A stretch of 64,000 nt of DNA from Mermis nigrescens (lineage: Eukaryota > Nematoda > Enoplea > Mermithida > Mermithidae): positions 18,501-82,500 of the forward strand of contig JAVLUZ010000415.1 in assembly GCA_036768485.1 (NCBI GenBank), given 5' to 3'. The notes beneath the pieces are model-generated. The model made no database searches and was not told the DNA's origin. It worked only from the letters and a program-made list of their open reading frames with translations. Below, one piece after another: positions 39,636 to 51,075 of the stretch. The position numbers and the translations under genes are program-made. The stretch's first letter is position 1. Every line of letters starts with the position of its first letter.

Positions 39636-39997
39636 GGTGCCACTACTACCACGCTCATTGATCTCGCCGCCGGCTGCACGTTGACCACTATGTTGTTCGA
39701 CTTGACCCGTTTGGCTTTGCACGAAGGAATTATTATTTTACGCAAGTGTAAGAAAAAGTCCAAACGCAATTCGTCCCCGACGACAAACTCATCGCGCAAA
39801 ATGATATCGTATCAAGTTATCAACAACGAATAAAACTAGCACGCCAATCCAATGAGGATCAGGTTTTTTTCTACGGTTTCGCTGCGAGCGTTAGCTATGT
39901 TGCTCGCTTGTCGTATGGCGTTTTTAAGCCTGCGTAAAGCTTACTAAATTGATAAAAAATAGGAGGAAAATGAAAAGCCGGATACAGAAATTATAAT

Positions 39998-40136
39998 TAT
40001 AGTCTTTTTCACATAACTTCGTAGGCCGAGGGTTACGAAACTTGTATATCAGACTAATGCTATAATTGCAATCTGTCGGCTTATTGACGGAGATAGCTTA
40101 AAAATTTATGACCGAAGTTGTGTGAAACAGGCTATA
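39998..40136. mobile_element. TATAGTCTGTTTCA-type MITE
   Basis: 139 bp. The left end TATAGTCTTTTTCACATAACTTCG and the right end GACCGAAGTTGTGTGAAACAGGCTATA are inverted copies. The interior GGCCGAGGGTTACGA and CTGTCGGCTTATTG are shared with 13,590-13,751. It lies just upstream of the pseudogene exon 4 acceptor. Confidence 0.75.
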
Positions 40137-41159
40137 GTTAGTGAGTAGCGTTAAATATCCACAAATTTTATTATTTAAATTTTATTTACTTTTTTGATTA
40201 ATTTCTTTCTAGGCATTATAAAGTTTTAACCTTTTTTAACAAATCTTATCTTAGTAATAATCAAATAATAAAAACAAAAAACATGGTAATAGAAGGCCAT
40301 CAGTACGACAGAAAGGAAAAAGAATGGAAAACATAAGACATTAAAAATCGAAATGCGGATAATAAAAATATTTTGAATAAAGAAATAAATAGTGAAATAT
40401 GAAGAAATAAATAAATAAAATACAGAAAAGAGAAAAACTGTTAGAAGAAAAAAGTTGTTAATAAAAAACATAAAGGCGTGAATGCGATATAACGAATGTA
40501 TCTAAAAAAGAATATATCACGAGAAACTAACTTCTTTTACAAGATGCGAAAATATGATATCGTGGGGGATACGCAAAAAGACATCGCAACATAGTAAAAA
40601 AGGAGGTTCTCAAGTTAGATGAAAAATTGTAAAACGATGCGCTACGATAAAAAAGCTTCAGTTTGTGAAAAACTGGACAAGATTTTCGCAACAGAAACGT
40701 GAAAAACTTAAGCAGAAACGTAATGATTTCTTTATCAGTTTTTGACTCTCTTATGGATGCAAAAGCAATTTTATAATCCACAACTTTTGAGCTATTTACC
40801 CAAAATTTTCAATTTTTTCAGAACGAGCGCATTCAGATTTGCGAGCACTTTTTCACACACTATTTTTAAAATTAAGATTTAAATAAAATGTCTTGATGCT
40901 TCGACTTCCCTTGCATTATTTATTAGTACGAAGCGCAAAGAAGTTGATGGGTCAAAATTTTTTCGTTTTTATGAACATTAAAAATCCTGCGCGGTTGTCA
41001 GCAACCATACTGGGTAAAAGTCAAAACCTGCAATCGCGCGTTAAGACCCCCAAGTTAAATTTTCAAAATTAATGCGTTTTATCGCGGTTTTTCAAACTAA
41101 TGGATAGATCTCAACGAGATACATCGAAAAATGATTTGTTTGCTCTTTCATCAATTTTT
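40137..41159. other. AT-rich intron 3 of receptor copy 2
   Basis: A-rich low-complexity sequence between pseudogene exons 4 and 3. The open frames are translations of A- or T-runs. An M1-like remnant follows at 41,160-41,218. Confidence 0.45.
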
Positions 41160-41539
41160 CGGCATTTGTTCACCTTTATAAATTTCGGAAGCCCGGAATT
41201 CAGGTGCTGCCCAGGTATGACCAGCATTATACCTTCTTATCACGTAAAAACAAAGGCTGTATAAAACGACGGCAATCAGCATGCAAAGCGTGGGTCTAAT
41301 GCACCAGTATAGTAGAAAATCGCGTTGATTGAACACGTCCCAGCGAGTGTTGTTCCATGTCATTGTGCGTCGGTCCAAAAACATCCAAGTGACCGAAAAA
41401 CATTGCAAAATGATGGACTCAACGAAAACCATGCTCCACAAAGCCAAAATGAGCTTTAGAGGGTAAAATTCATATTCAAACAAGGATGCAAAACGTAATG
41501 CAAAAATAATGTAAAATATGTGAAATGCAAAAAAGGCTT

Positions 41540-42190
41540 GGGTTTACCCTTTTTACCGGAGACAGAACCGAAACGAATATGCAACCATATGGCTTTCTCC
41601 TCCTCGGGGGTTGTTTAAAGGCCCAGAACGGGAGTTCCAAGTAAAACACGTCAGATGAAAGCCATAACCCCTTTTCGGGAAAATTTCTCCTTATGCTATC
41701 AATTACTAAATCAGCCCTTTTCGCGCCTAGTTTTTCCACCTTGATGAGGCTCTTCAAAGTTCCGAAGCGAGGTTTACCTAAGGCACATCAGAAAAATCCT
41801 TAAACGGGGTGGATTTATGTATAACAGCGTAATATGTTTACTATGGGGTATCCAATTCCGGGCCCTGAAACCACACGTAAGTTGGCGAAATTTTCTGGGA
41901 AACGCAGTTGGACTTATTTATCCTGAGAGGCCCTACTCTGGAAATCCCCGTTCTTGGACTTTTAACCACGCTGAAGGGGAGAAACCCTCCAACGAAAACT
42001 GTATGGATTTTTAATAGCAAAATACGTTCATTGTGGATCGCCCCCTTTCCGGGTCCTGATACCGACCTTAAAAAGGAGAGATTTTCCCAAAAACGGGGTT
42101 GGGGTGCTCTCAACATACCCTACTTGCAATCCCTTTTTCTGGATTTCAAACGACTATAAAGGAAGATATATCGTACTTCAGAAAGGAAAC
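41540..42190. repeat. ~94-bp diverged minisatellite inside intron 2 of receptor copy 2
   Basis: Diverged units carry a CCCCNTTYYYGG..CTGAWACC motif at about 41,853, 41,947, 42,041 and 42,130, spaced about 90-94 bp. Similar but weaker matches appear at about 41,548 and 41,759. The block explains why this intron is ~700 bp longer than in the paralogues. The overlapping frames on both strands are not genes. Confidence 0.5.
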
Positions 42191-42449
42191 GAAGAGGTTT
42201 CTTCCATCGTTCCCGCTTCCGTTTACGTTTGATACTTCTCCCCGAAAAAAATTAAAATTTGCCGAAATCACTCATGTAGGTACCTTGTTGTGGCAGATAT
42301 GTTGAAGAAATTGGTGGGCCAATGCGGTGCCATGAGTAGCACAGCGCGTACGATGGCCATGACAGGAAAATGAGAAAGTGTCATGTAAAAATGAAGCGTG
42401 TACCAAAAACTCAACCAGCTTTCGTTCTCGGCTGACAACAAATTAGCCT

Positions 42450-43760
42450 TTGAGAAATAATATTCGCGTGCACTTTGGATTGTATCATAATGGATAAACG
42501 GGTGACTGAATGTCCAAATTTTATACGTAGGCTCTTTACATTTCTTTTAATGACTATATCAAAAAAACTTTATTTTTCTATTCTGAACCAGCAATTTTGA
42601 CTGACCGAACAATTTTAATGGCCTTAATTTCCTTTATTATATTGATTGTATTATTAGGAACTAAAGCAAGCAATTACGAGCAAATTTATCTTGTACTTTT
42701 AAAAAATTACCCACAAAAACTTGTAGACTTTTACATTTGAAGTTGAATAACTGGATTAACTTTTACTTTAGCATGTGGATCTACGAGTATAGTCTGTTTC
42801 ATTTATTTAAAAGCTTGACCGTCAATGGTCTTTCTTAGGGGGCTCGTTCAGACAGTTTCCGTTCATCATTTTGATTTTCTAGAAGTTTATCAAATTTGCA
42901 GATAAAATTTCATGAAATTGTCTACGAATTTACAACCAAAGAAGCTGGCCCATGGTTTAATTCAAGGGTTTGTTATATTTTCACTGACTCTTCACAAAAT
43001 TAATTTACCGTGACATTTTGCTGTGTACACTTGCGCATACATTTTTGTGCGAGAGAAAGATTTCAGGGCACGCACAACAAAATTTTTAAAGCCATTTTTA
43101 TCAATGTACAAGATTTCATCGGGGAAAAACAAAGAAATTTTGACGTTCTCTAGTTTGATGCATTTTTTCAAAATAATTTAAATGAATTTGTTTATTTACG
43201 ATGAATTATTTATACTAAGTTTATCAATAAAAGTGGATCACCGGCGCAAGCGTTCCCTCGCCGTATGGCTACTGACCTCCAGCAAGAAGTTGACTGACTC
43301 GAAAATCTTAGAAAGCCTAATGTTTTGAGCGTTTTTAGCTTCTTTTTGACTTAAAAGAACAAATTTTTTAACAATATTTTGTACATTTAATAAAATCTTT
43401 CAAATTTATTTTTTATTTTTTATGGTCTAGAAAGAAAGAGCATTATTAGAAACGTCGACCAATGATATTTTTGACGCGTACCTACCCTTCTTATGTCCAA
43501 AAATTTATTTTAAAAATCTTTAGGGCTTACCCCTCCGGAATTAATATTCCATTTATGTATAGTCACTGTGTACTATATAGAAACTTTTGAGGGTGATTTT
43601 CGAAAAAGCCAGCTCGCTATAAATTTAGTGAAACATAATAGAATGTTAATTAGGATGAGTCATGTTGCAGAGTGAAGGACCTCAAGGATGAGTGGGTTTA
43701 CGCTTACTCCAGTAAGCCATCATGCATGATTTAAGGTGCTTTACTCCCTATCCGCAAGAA
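42450..43760. other. Intron 1 of receptor copy 2, no feature
   Basis: AT-rich sequence with a TATAGTCTGTTTCATTTATTT fragment at 42,793. No exon is supported. Confidence 0.4.
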
Positions 43761-43975
43761 GCATACATGTAACGGCTCAAAATTTGGAGGAGTCCCGGCC
43801 ATTTTTAGGGGAGGGGGTGACTGACCTCCAATTTTTGGCCAAAAAACGTAAAAATAGCCAAAAATTTGATTTTTTCCGAAAATTGGTGGGTCTAAATTTT
43901 TCTGGCTTTGGGGAGATGAGGGGACGGCCTACTTTAGGTGAGGAGATCTCCCATCCCCCTGTTACATGTATGACA
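43761..43975. mobile_element. CATACATGTAAC-type MITE, uninterrupted copy
   Basis: About 215 bp with ends CATACATGTAACGGCTC and CCCTGTTACATGTATG. The flanking octamers GCAAGAAG and ACAAAAAG match at six positions. The interior GGCCATTTTTAGGG and TTTTTGGCC matches the copy split by an M1 MITE at 30.9 kb. Confidence 0.65.
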
Positions 43976-44302
43976 AAAAGGGTTTTACTTTCCCGCAAAA
44001 ATTTTTTTACTGCCCTCAGGTCTACAGGATTTGGGATTTTCTTAAAATATCGTAGAAACAGCCGTTTTAAACATTTAACGATTTTTTAGTTCAAAATATT
44101 TTTGAATAGCAATTTTGACTATATATTGTTAAATTTCTTCGTATTTTAGTTGAAAATTTTTTATCCATCATCTAAATAAGAAGAGCATCATCAGAAATAT
44201 CGAAAATTGTGTTTGTAACGCACATCCATCGTTTTTGAGTTGAAGAAATATTTTTCGTTTCACCCTCTCCTGAATTTCATGCTGTGCATGTATCGTGGCC
44301 AC

Positions 44303-44569
44303 CATACGTGGGCAGCAAAAAAATTCTGGGGGGGGGGTGCAAGACTTTTTTTGAAGGTCGAAAAATGGCCTTAAAAATGGTAGTATGGCGATAAAAACAC
44401 CATTTTTCGACGTTTCTCATCAAGCACTATCCATTGGCATCAAAAAATTTGCAAAAAAAACGAAAAAAAATTTTCAAAAATTGAATTCTGGGGGGTATTT
44501 TGATTTCTGGGGGGGGGTATTTTGGTTTCTGGGGGGTGCATACCCCCAAACCCCCCACGCCCAGGTGTG
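44303..44569 (-). mobile_element. hAT-like MITE M1, inverted
   Basis: 267 bp from CATACGTGGGCAGC to GCCCAGGTGTG. Flanks GTGGCCAC and GTGTCCAC (one mismatch). A second, internally deleted M1 copy begins directly after the right duplication at 44,578. Confidence 0.82.
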
Positions 44570-44577
44570 GTGTCCAC

Positions 44578-44725
44578 CATATGTGGGCAGCAAAAAAATT
44601 CTAGGGGAAGTCAGGATAAGTAAAATTGCCAAAAATGTTCCTAAAAATAGAATTCTGGGAGTCTACAGTAATCTGGGGGGTTTTCAACTTCTGGGGGTAC
44701 AAAACCCCATCAACGCCCGTGTGTG
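44578..44725 (-). mobile_element. Short M1-type MITE, adjacent copy
   Basis: Starts CATATGTGGGCAGC and ends GCCCGTGTGTG. It is internally deleted like 29,188-29,347, sharing AAAATAGAATTCTGGGAGTCTACAGTAATCTGG. Its left flank is the duplication of the preceding copy; no matching right flank is seen. Confidence 0.65.
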
Positions 44726-45224
44726 ACGACAACGCGATGATCAAAGTAATTTTCAGTAGGTCATGTTTAGACTTATCTTTTGCTGCTAATTTTGCAAAAT
44801 TCTATCGTTTAATAAATTAATTGAAAATGCTTATTGTCAAATCTGGAGAGTAAATCATATGCTGGCGTATGTGTAAAGTGCCAGAAGGGATAGATCGGCC
44901 GTGCCATTGCAGATGAACCACAAATAGTAGGCATTTAGGCGCCAAATTTTGCTTCGAATTAAATAAACTTGCACGTACGCGTAAAATGCGAAAACAATGG
45001 CCAGTAGCAGCAGCAGACCCCAAACACTGTCGCGTGAGTAAAGATAGACAGGGGGCTAGAATACTAGCTCGATTCATGGTAATACTCCCGTTTGAATGAG
45101 TGCCACTAAAGTAATCGCCCATAATGTTCTTTTCACCGCTTTTATATTTTAAATTCCTTTTATTTTAACCGAAGTAATTTGTAGTAGTGTTACTAACTTC
45201 TAATGACAAACAGACACAAGTAGC

Positions 45225-45610
45225 TATAGTGGGGGTGGACTAGTCCCCCTAAAATGTTGGAAGTACGAGTTTTTCTTAGAAGGGTCCCCCAAAGGTTGAA
45301 AATTCTTGAAGCGCATTTAAAAAACGCCAAAATAGATTTTAGCACACTTTTGAGATAATAATGTAAGGGAGCTTCGCGCCGGATTTATTGTTTTTGTATA
45401 ATTTTTTCTTCTCAACGCCCCAAGTTTGAGCAGGAAATATGTCAAAATTTTTTGGTGGCGCTATCCATTGACATCAGACAATTGTGGAAAAAACAAAAAA
45501 ATTTCCAAAAATTGAAATCTGGGGAGGTATTTTGATTTCTGGGGGGGGGTATTTTGGTTTCTCGGGGGGTCCATACCCCCAAACCCCCCACGCCCAGGTT
45601 TAGAATCACA
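45225..45610. repeat. hAT-like element fragment plus truncated M1
   Basis: 45,225-45,420 has GGGGGTGGACTAGTCCCCC, then CTTCGCGCC, as in the CAGTRGCG-type elements at 50.3 and 54.8 kb. From about 45,445 to 45,605 it is the C-rich half of an inverted M1 copy. It lies upstream of pseudogene exon 1. Confidence 0.55.
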
Positions 45611-46175
45611 GCATATCCGATCGCGATGGTGGGGGTTGAAAATTGAGCTTTCTTGGGCTTAAATGACCTCAAAAGCTTGTATAAACGCTAAAATTGCGTT
45701 AAAACGACGTTATTTTGCAGGTTTTGGTCACTTTCAAGCACTTTTGGAGAACATTTTGAATTTTTATCGATTTTTGGCCTCTATTTTGCCTCGTTTATTC
45801 CCATAAAACTTTCCATTTTCCATCCTGAGGATCTATTACACCACCCAAACCCCCTCTCTAAGTGCATGTCTGATCTAGACCTCCCGAGAATCCGCCAGAC
45901 CCGCCAAAATTGAATTTTTCATGTTTTCGAATTTCTGCCGGATTCATACCATCACCAAAACTCTGAATTCGACTATCGCCCATGCATGGTTTACACCCCA
46001 CAGCTATACCCCACGTCCATACGTTGCCACCACATGCTTGATAGACGGCATTCACCTTCTATGCTCATTTTAGTCACTGAAATGACGACTTTTATAATAA
46101 ATTGTATTGCAAAGTACACAAGGCACGCTTAGCATGTCGGAACCTGCTTAAAAAATATGAAATAAAGGCGCAAGC
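45611..46175. other. Non-coding flank of receptor copy 2
   Basis: No exon recognised. AT-rich with a few C-rich stretches near 45,840-46,000 that may be remains of M1-like elements. Confidence 0.35.
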
Positions 46176-46179
46176 TTAA

Positions 46180-48268
46180 GCCCGCTTCAGAAGTAAATGT
46201 CGGCGACATCGCCGATATCGCCGACTTTTGTCGGGGATATAGCCGATATCGCCGACGAAAATCGACGATGTCGCCGGCGATATCGCCGACATCGCGGGCG
46301 GGAATATTTCAAATAGCCTCATGTTGAAAAGAAAAACACTCAAAATATTGACCACAGTGAAAATGGACATTGAGCAGCTGTGTGCGGTATTGCAGTTTTA
46401 TTTGAGTTATATTTTTTCACCCTCCTGCAGAATTCGCGATTTTTATACTCTAGAAAGATGGAGCATAGTTAGAAACGTCGAACCCAAAAAAGGCACTTAA
46501 AGATTTCACCTTACCCCCAAGAATTCCCACGATGCGTATGTCTGTGACAACTGACAATGGCTTAAATAAAAACAGTGCTTATCACCGCTAGGATTCAAGC
46601 AGCAGACTACTCTCAACTTTTTTTCAATCAAAACCAATAAACAATTTTCTGGGAGTCTAATTACCGTCAGATGACATTTGGCGCGCGATTTCGGCCAACG
46701 AATTTTTTTCTTTCTGTGTCTTTATAGTCCGGAACTCTAAAATTCCATAAATGGGGATACCACGCTACCACGCACTAATTCAATTAATTGTTCGTCAAAG
46801 GTACTCGACATTTCTCGTGAACCACAAAGAAGACAAGTAAAAAATGACGTTTTTTCTCAAGTATCAAATATTACGAAAGAAAGTAAATATTTTTCTACTA
46901 TTGATTGAAACGTACGTTTTCGACAATCTCCGCAGGATAAAACGATACTTGAGAATAATAAGAACCTCACGCTTACTCGTTTTGCTGCATTTAGGCTAAT
47001 TAAGATTCATGAAGTCCCCAAAAATAACTTGTGATATATGTAGTGTTGTAAAAGATAATAATTTTTTGCAAGATAAAAGATAAAGATAAAGTTGAAATTT
47101 TAAAATTTTGAAGATAAAGATAAAGATAAAGATAAAAAATTAAGAAAGATAAAGATAAAGATAATTTGCAAGATAAGGGAACCAAAAAGATAGAGATAAA
47201 GATAAAGTGTACATATGTAAATATGGTCACCTGGACCCAGGAGAATGATGTTTGTGAAGTGCAATAAACGAGAGTGGGTGATGTAAAGCAGCCAACTGAA
47301 TGCCCTAACTTTGTACACCTGAGATCAAAGAGGTGATAGGCATTAGGCACACAGAAATGTAGGTTTGGGGGTTTGCCCGCGGTATCAATCTGACCCAAGT
47401 ACTACTACTAATAGTGGCAGACAGCAAGTCACTTGTTTCTTTTCACAAGCATCAAAACCCTGCTCTGTGCGCCTGTACAAAGTATAGTTGCAACAGTTAT
47501 TGAATTTTTTCAAACTTCTTTATGTTCCCTAGGCTTGGACTTAGATTAACGTGGGTGCTAGTAGTCGTACTCCCGCTTAGATTGGCATCACTTCCGCTTA
47601 CTTATGTTGATATACAGGCATTAGTTTGGGCCGCACACCATAGGGTTTAAACAATTGGTTTCTTTTCTTTTCTTGTATCAGTAAAACTTGAATGCTCCTA
47701 AATGTATTTCACGTCAAACCTGTATTTTGGATTACATGCTAACTTATGTACATACTTTATCTTTTTTGCAAGATAAATTCCTATCGAAAAGATAAAGATA
47801 AAGATAGCCTGTGATTTTTCCAAAAGATAAAGATAAAGATAAAGATAAAGATATCTTTATCTTTATCTTGCTAAAAAGATAAAGATGAAGATATCTTTTA
47901 CAACACTAGATATATGCACATTTGTACCTACTCTTTGTTAATGCATTTCTACGTGGCTTGCCTGTGTTCTCGTTCCTCTCTATACTTTGTACATGAATTG
48001 TCTGCGATATCGCAGAAAAATAGAAATTGATCCTATTCTTCCGATTTCAGTCAGCGATATCGCCGACTAAAATCGGCGATATCGCCGACGCCGACAAAAA
48101 TAGGTGACACTGACATCGCTGATATCGGCAACCAACAAAAGTCGGTGACATCGCCGACTTTTGTCTGCGATATCGGCCATGTCGCTGACTGAAAATCGGG
48201 CACTTGTGAACGTGAATAATAGTCGGCGATATCAGCGATATCGCCGACAGTTACTTCTGAAGCGGGCT
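46180..48268. mobile_element. Palindromic GC-rich inverted-repeat element, TTAA at both ends
   Basis: 2.09 kb. Ends are inverted: GCCCGCTTCAGAAGTAA at the left, and TTACTTCTGAAGCGGGCT at the right, with TTAA immediately outside each (46,176-46,179 and 48,269-48,272). Inside each end is a dense array of CGATATCGCCGAC/GTCGGCGA motifs (46,196-46,300; 48,050-48,250), each a small palindrome. TTAA would fit a piggyBac-like target, but the left end lacks one A, and TTAA could belong to the inverted repeat. An 868-bp hAT-like element is nested at 47,041. No transposase frame is present. It splits the upstream flank of receptor copy 2. Confidence 0.7.
47041..47908. mobile_element. Non-autonomous hAT element with GATAAA arrays, perfect 8-bp duplication
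   Basis: 868 bp with inverted ends TAGTGTTGTAAAAGATA and TATCTTTTACAACACTA, flanked by GATATATG on both sides (47,033-47,040 and 47,909-47,916). Subterminal arrays of AAAGATAAAGATA (about 47,060-47,185 and 47,770-47,900) face each other. TAGTGTTG ends with an 8-bp duplication are typical of hAT. The centre (47,220-47,760) has no transposase. Confidence 0.9.
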
Positions 48269-48269
48269 T

Positions 48270-49030
48270 TAAGGGCAAAAAACGGAAATAAAAAGTAATG
48301 GGGTAGTCTTTACAATTCAACGATATCGTCGAGCAATTGAAATTTTTGAGCAATGGATAAAAAATGTCATTCATTATCCTCATTTCATATATTTGTCAAA
48401 AATTTCGATTGATTTTTATATGTTGAAATAGTTAATTTTCGTAATTTTTTGAAGCCATGGTCACGCGGAAGCTGGGATGACTTTGATAACAGGTGCATTC
48501 TTACTGTCTGCGCATTATTAACTGATCAAACAAAATGACTAATTAGTTAATAAAGAAGCCGGAAGAAGCGTAAGACGGACGGAAGTCGAATGTAAACAGG
48601 ACCATTGGTCATTATGCGCTCTCACTAGCATCTGAAAAGTAAAAAAAACTGTGTGCTATCCGTACGAAGGGACAATCATTTTATGCCCTGCGGTAAATCT
48701 TATCTGATAATCGTTGATCGTACAAAAGCCGTTTTTAAGACGAGCCAAACGTTTTTTCCAATTATCGCATATCTTTCGATTAGTGTAATAAAGGTGAAAA
48801 TAAAGAACGTAAGAATTTGAAAAAGAAATATAAAAACGAATATGTTTTTTGTCAGAACAAATGGCTACTTAGCTACTACTCATTTTGAACATCCGAATGT
48901 TTCGTCTTTGATGTTTATGTTGAACTTCATCGGTTCATTTCACGATTAGCCTTATTCTTCAATTTTTATTCTCGAAAACGAGACAAAAATATAGCCAACA
49001 GCTAATGAAGCGAAATAAATATTGAAGAAG
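48270..49030. repeat. Duplicated 5' flank of receptor copy 2
   Basis: Aligns with 32,400-33,200 and 58,800-59,590, including AGTTAATTTTCGTAATTTTTTGAAGCC, CCTGCGGTAAATCTT and the AGCTAATGAAGCG block at its end. It is separated from pseudogene exon 1 by the element at 46,180-48,268. It resumes after the Penelope-like insert at about 49,805 (AAAATAGATCTCTGAATAATAGAC). Confidence 0.65.
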
Positions 49031-49062
49031 TTTAAAGGATAAATTTAGTATATAAGTATACG

Positions 49063-49650
49063 TGTTCTAGCTGTATGGCTAGTTACATTGGCGAAACTTG
49101 CCGACATTTTGGGAGTAGAATTTGACAGCATACTGGCATCTCATTTGCCTTCAGGAAAGCCAATTCAGGGTGATAGCTTATCTGCTATTCACAAACATAT
49201 CTCAAGTAGCAATCATCCAATTACATCAGATTGCTTCAAGGTTATAAGCACACCTGAGCGTGGGGTTTGGGGGTGCACCCCCTCAGAGAAACCGCAAAAT
49301 ACCCCCCCCCAGAAATCAAAATACTCCCCCCCCGGAATTCAAGTTTTGAAAATTTTTTTCGTTTTTTTCGCAATTTTTTGTAGCCAATGGATAGTGCTCG
49401 ATGAGAAACGTCGAAAAATGGTGTTTTTTCGTCATACCACCATTTTTAAGGTCATTTGTTGACCTTCAAAAATCTTGCACCCCCCCCCCTAGAATTTTCT
49501 TGCTGCCCACGTATGGTTATAAGTCGAGCATCCAACTCTTTTGATCTTTCAATCAAGGAGTCATTATACATAGCACGTGATCGTCCCATTCTCAACAATA
49601 ATGTTTCATCATATCCTTTAAATTTGTTTCAATTTACCAACATCCCACCT
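49063..49650 (+). pseudogene. Penelope-like element, GIY-YIG endonuclease end, split by an M1 MITE
   Basis: The first part reads CSSCMASYIGETCRHFGSRI, the GIY-YIG start of Penelope-like retroelements, then a stop and a frame change. It continues in the +1 frame with HISSSNHPITSDCFKVI. An M1 MITE (49,249-49,515) interrupts at that point. Beyond it the expected C-terminal block appears (FDLSIKESLYIARDRPILNN, then a PLNLF motif). Removing the MITE and one copy of its duplication keeps the frame. The reverse transcriptase is absent. It sits in the duplicated flank of receptor copy 2 and is missing from the other two flanks. Confidence 0.75.
49249..49515 (+). mobile_element. hAT-like MITE M1 inside the Penelope-like relic, perfect 8-bp duplication
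   Basis: 267 bp from CACACCTGAGCGTGG to GCCCACGTATG, flanked by GTTATAAG (49,241-49,248 and 49,516-49,523). The host reading frame on the two sides is continuous when the insert is ignored. Confidence 0.9.
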
Positions 49651-50251
49651 TTTTCATTCTCTTTAAGTTTAAAATCTTTTATAATTCTCTTCATAATGTA
49701 ATGGCAGGTTTAAACTTTAAGTTTCTTTTGGTTTACAACTCTCGCTTAGCAAGCTCATTTTTCAAAAGTGTTCCATGGCGAACAGTCGTGTTTATAAAAC
49801 CTTTAAATTTGATCTAAAAATAGATCTCTGAATAATAGACAATCATCAATATAAAAAATGGAAAAAGGAGAAAAAAAGGAAGGAATTTTAGAAAAATAAA
49901 CTTGTAAAAAGGAAAAAATGAAAGAATGTTACATAAGAAGACGACACATCGATGAAACTTTATTTTAATGATCATCATAACAAAAAAAACCATTGATCGT
50001 TTCGTGAATCGTAACCAGACATACAGCTGGGAGGTGGGCATGTAGTCTAGACACTCAGATTGAAATAATAGAAAATTTTCTGAGGAAAATCGAGGCAAAA
50101 TGTTCAGGTCTAAAATAAATTAGAATCAGACATTTTTCACAAAAGTGCTTGAAAGTGGTCAGAAATTGCTTATTAACTTAGTTTTTACGCCATTTTAACA
50201 TTTATTTACACCCCTTATTGAGGCCATTTTGAATCAGAAAAGCTCTCTAGC
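49651..50251. other. Remainder of Penelope-like relic and receptor flank
   Basis: 49,705-49,780 (GGTTTACAACTCTCGCTTAGCAAGC) matches 20,460-20,540 inverted, so this may be the 3' end of the retroelement. From 49,805 the duplicated receptor flank resumes. No gene. Confidence 0.45.
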
Positions 50252-50745
50252 CAGTAGAGGATATAGGATTTTCCTAGGAAGGGCGGTACCCCTACTTTTC
50301 AAAAACAGTCAAAAACATGTTCAAAATTAGCCCGTCACGTGCGAAATGTTTTTTCAGCGTCTTACAACGTCTACTTTTATTTAAAATCATTTTTGACGCA
50401 ACAATTTTTCGGGAAATTTTGAAGTTCTCGACAATTTTGTGAAAATTTCTAAAAAGTTATGCATCAAAGTAGAAGAAATCTATGCTGAAATAGTTATTTC
50501 TGCTCTTGAAATTGTTTTGAAACCTATTCTAGGCGCTATAAATGGTTTACAGGTCGCCAGAAAAGTAAATAAATGTCATTAATAGGTATTATCCGGCGCG
50601 AAGCGCTGGAAAAATTTGAGAAATTATGATCACTGACGGCCAAAAATCATTGCAAGTTCCATATCCATTCTTTGTCTCGCCAACTATTTCGGGCCAATGT
50701 GAAGAGCGGCTGCCTCCCCTTAGGCCCCCTTTAAATCCGCCCCTG
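50252..50745. mobile_element. Non-autonomous hAT element (CAG ends) with central GGCGCGAAGCGC hairpin
   Basis: 494 bp. Left end CAGTAGAGGATATAGGATTTTCC; right end GGCCCCCTTTAAATCCGCCCCTG, that is, inverted CAGGGGCGGATTTAAAGGGGG. Flanked by TCTCTAGC on both sides (50,244-50,251 and 50,746-50,753). CAGGGGCGGA-type ends with an 8-bp duplication are classic hAT. A related element is at 54,798. Confidence 0.88.
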
Positions 50746-50753
50746 TCTCTAGC

Positions 50754-51075
50754 TTACCCGAGACTATCTGATTAACCCCATAGACTGGCCATGTTGCTCG
50801 CGGACGTCGTAATTCCGACTGATAACGCATTTAATGTACGATAAGAGATATTATTTTGATATTTTGATACACATTAAGGATCTGGCATGATTTCATTATT
50901 ACTGATCGGGAATTCGCTTGACAAACATGCGCGTAAAGAAAGCGAAAGTATTTACATAACATCCACGAAAGGAGATTAAAAGGCGTCAGTCACCCGCAAA
51001 AAATGCCCTAAAATTTGGGCGGGACCCGAATTTCGAAATTCGCTCGGTTGGCATATTAGGTAGCTATTTTTTGAT
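50754..51075. other. 3' flank of receptor copy 3
   Basis: Apparently unique AT-rich sequence between the hAT-like element and the receptor stop codon. No exon. Confidence 0.4.

Noticed and set aside
41817..42305. Overlapping 65-91 residue frames
   Set aside because: Minisatellite inside the pseudogene intron; frames on both strands, no homology recognised.
43736..44089. 117-residue plus-strand frame
   Set aside because: Mostly the CATACATGTAAC-type MITE; an overlapping minus-strand frame is equally open and neither shows family features.
44832..45122. Functional exon 1 for receptor copy 2
   Set aside because: Comparison with copies 1 and 3 shows a 2-bp deletion; the long open frame after it is the wrong frame.
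47000..47398. 132-residue Leu/Ser/Tyr-rich minus-strand frame
   Set aside because: Lies over the GATAAA array of the nested hAT element and crosses its border.
46196..48250. CRISPR-like spacing in the GTCGGCGATATCGCCGAC arrays
   Set aside because: Eukaryotic context, palindromic units without regular unique spacers, and the two arrays are inverted ends of one transposon.
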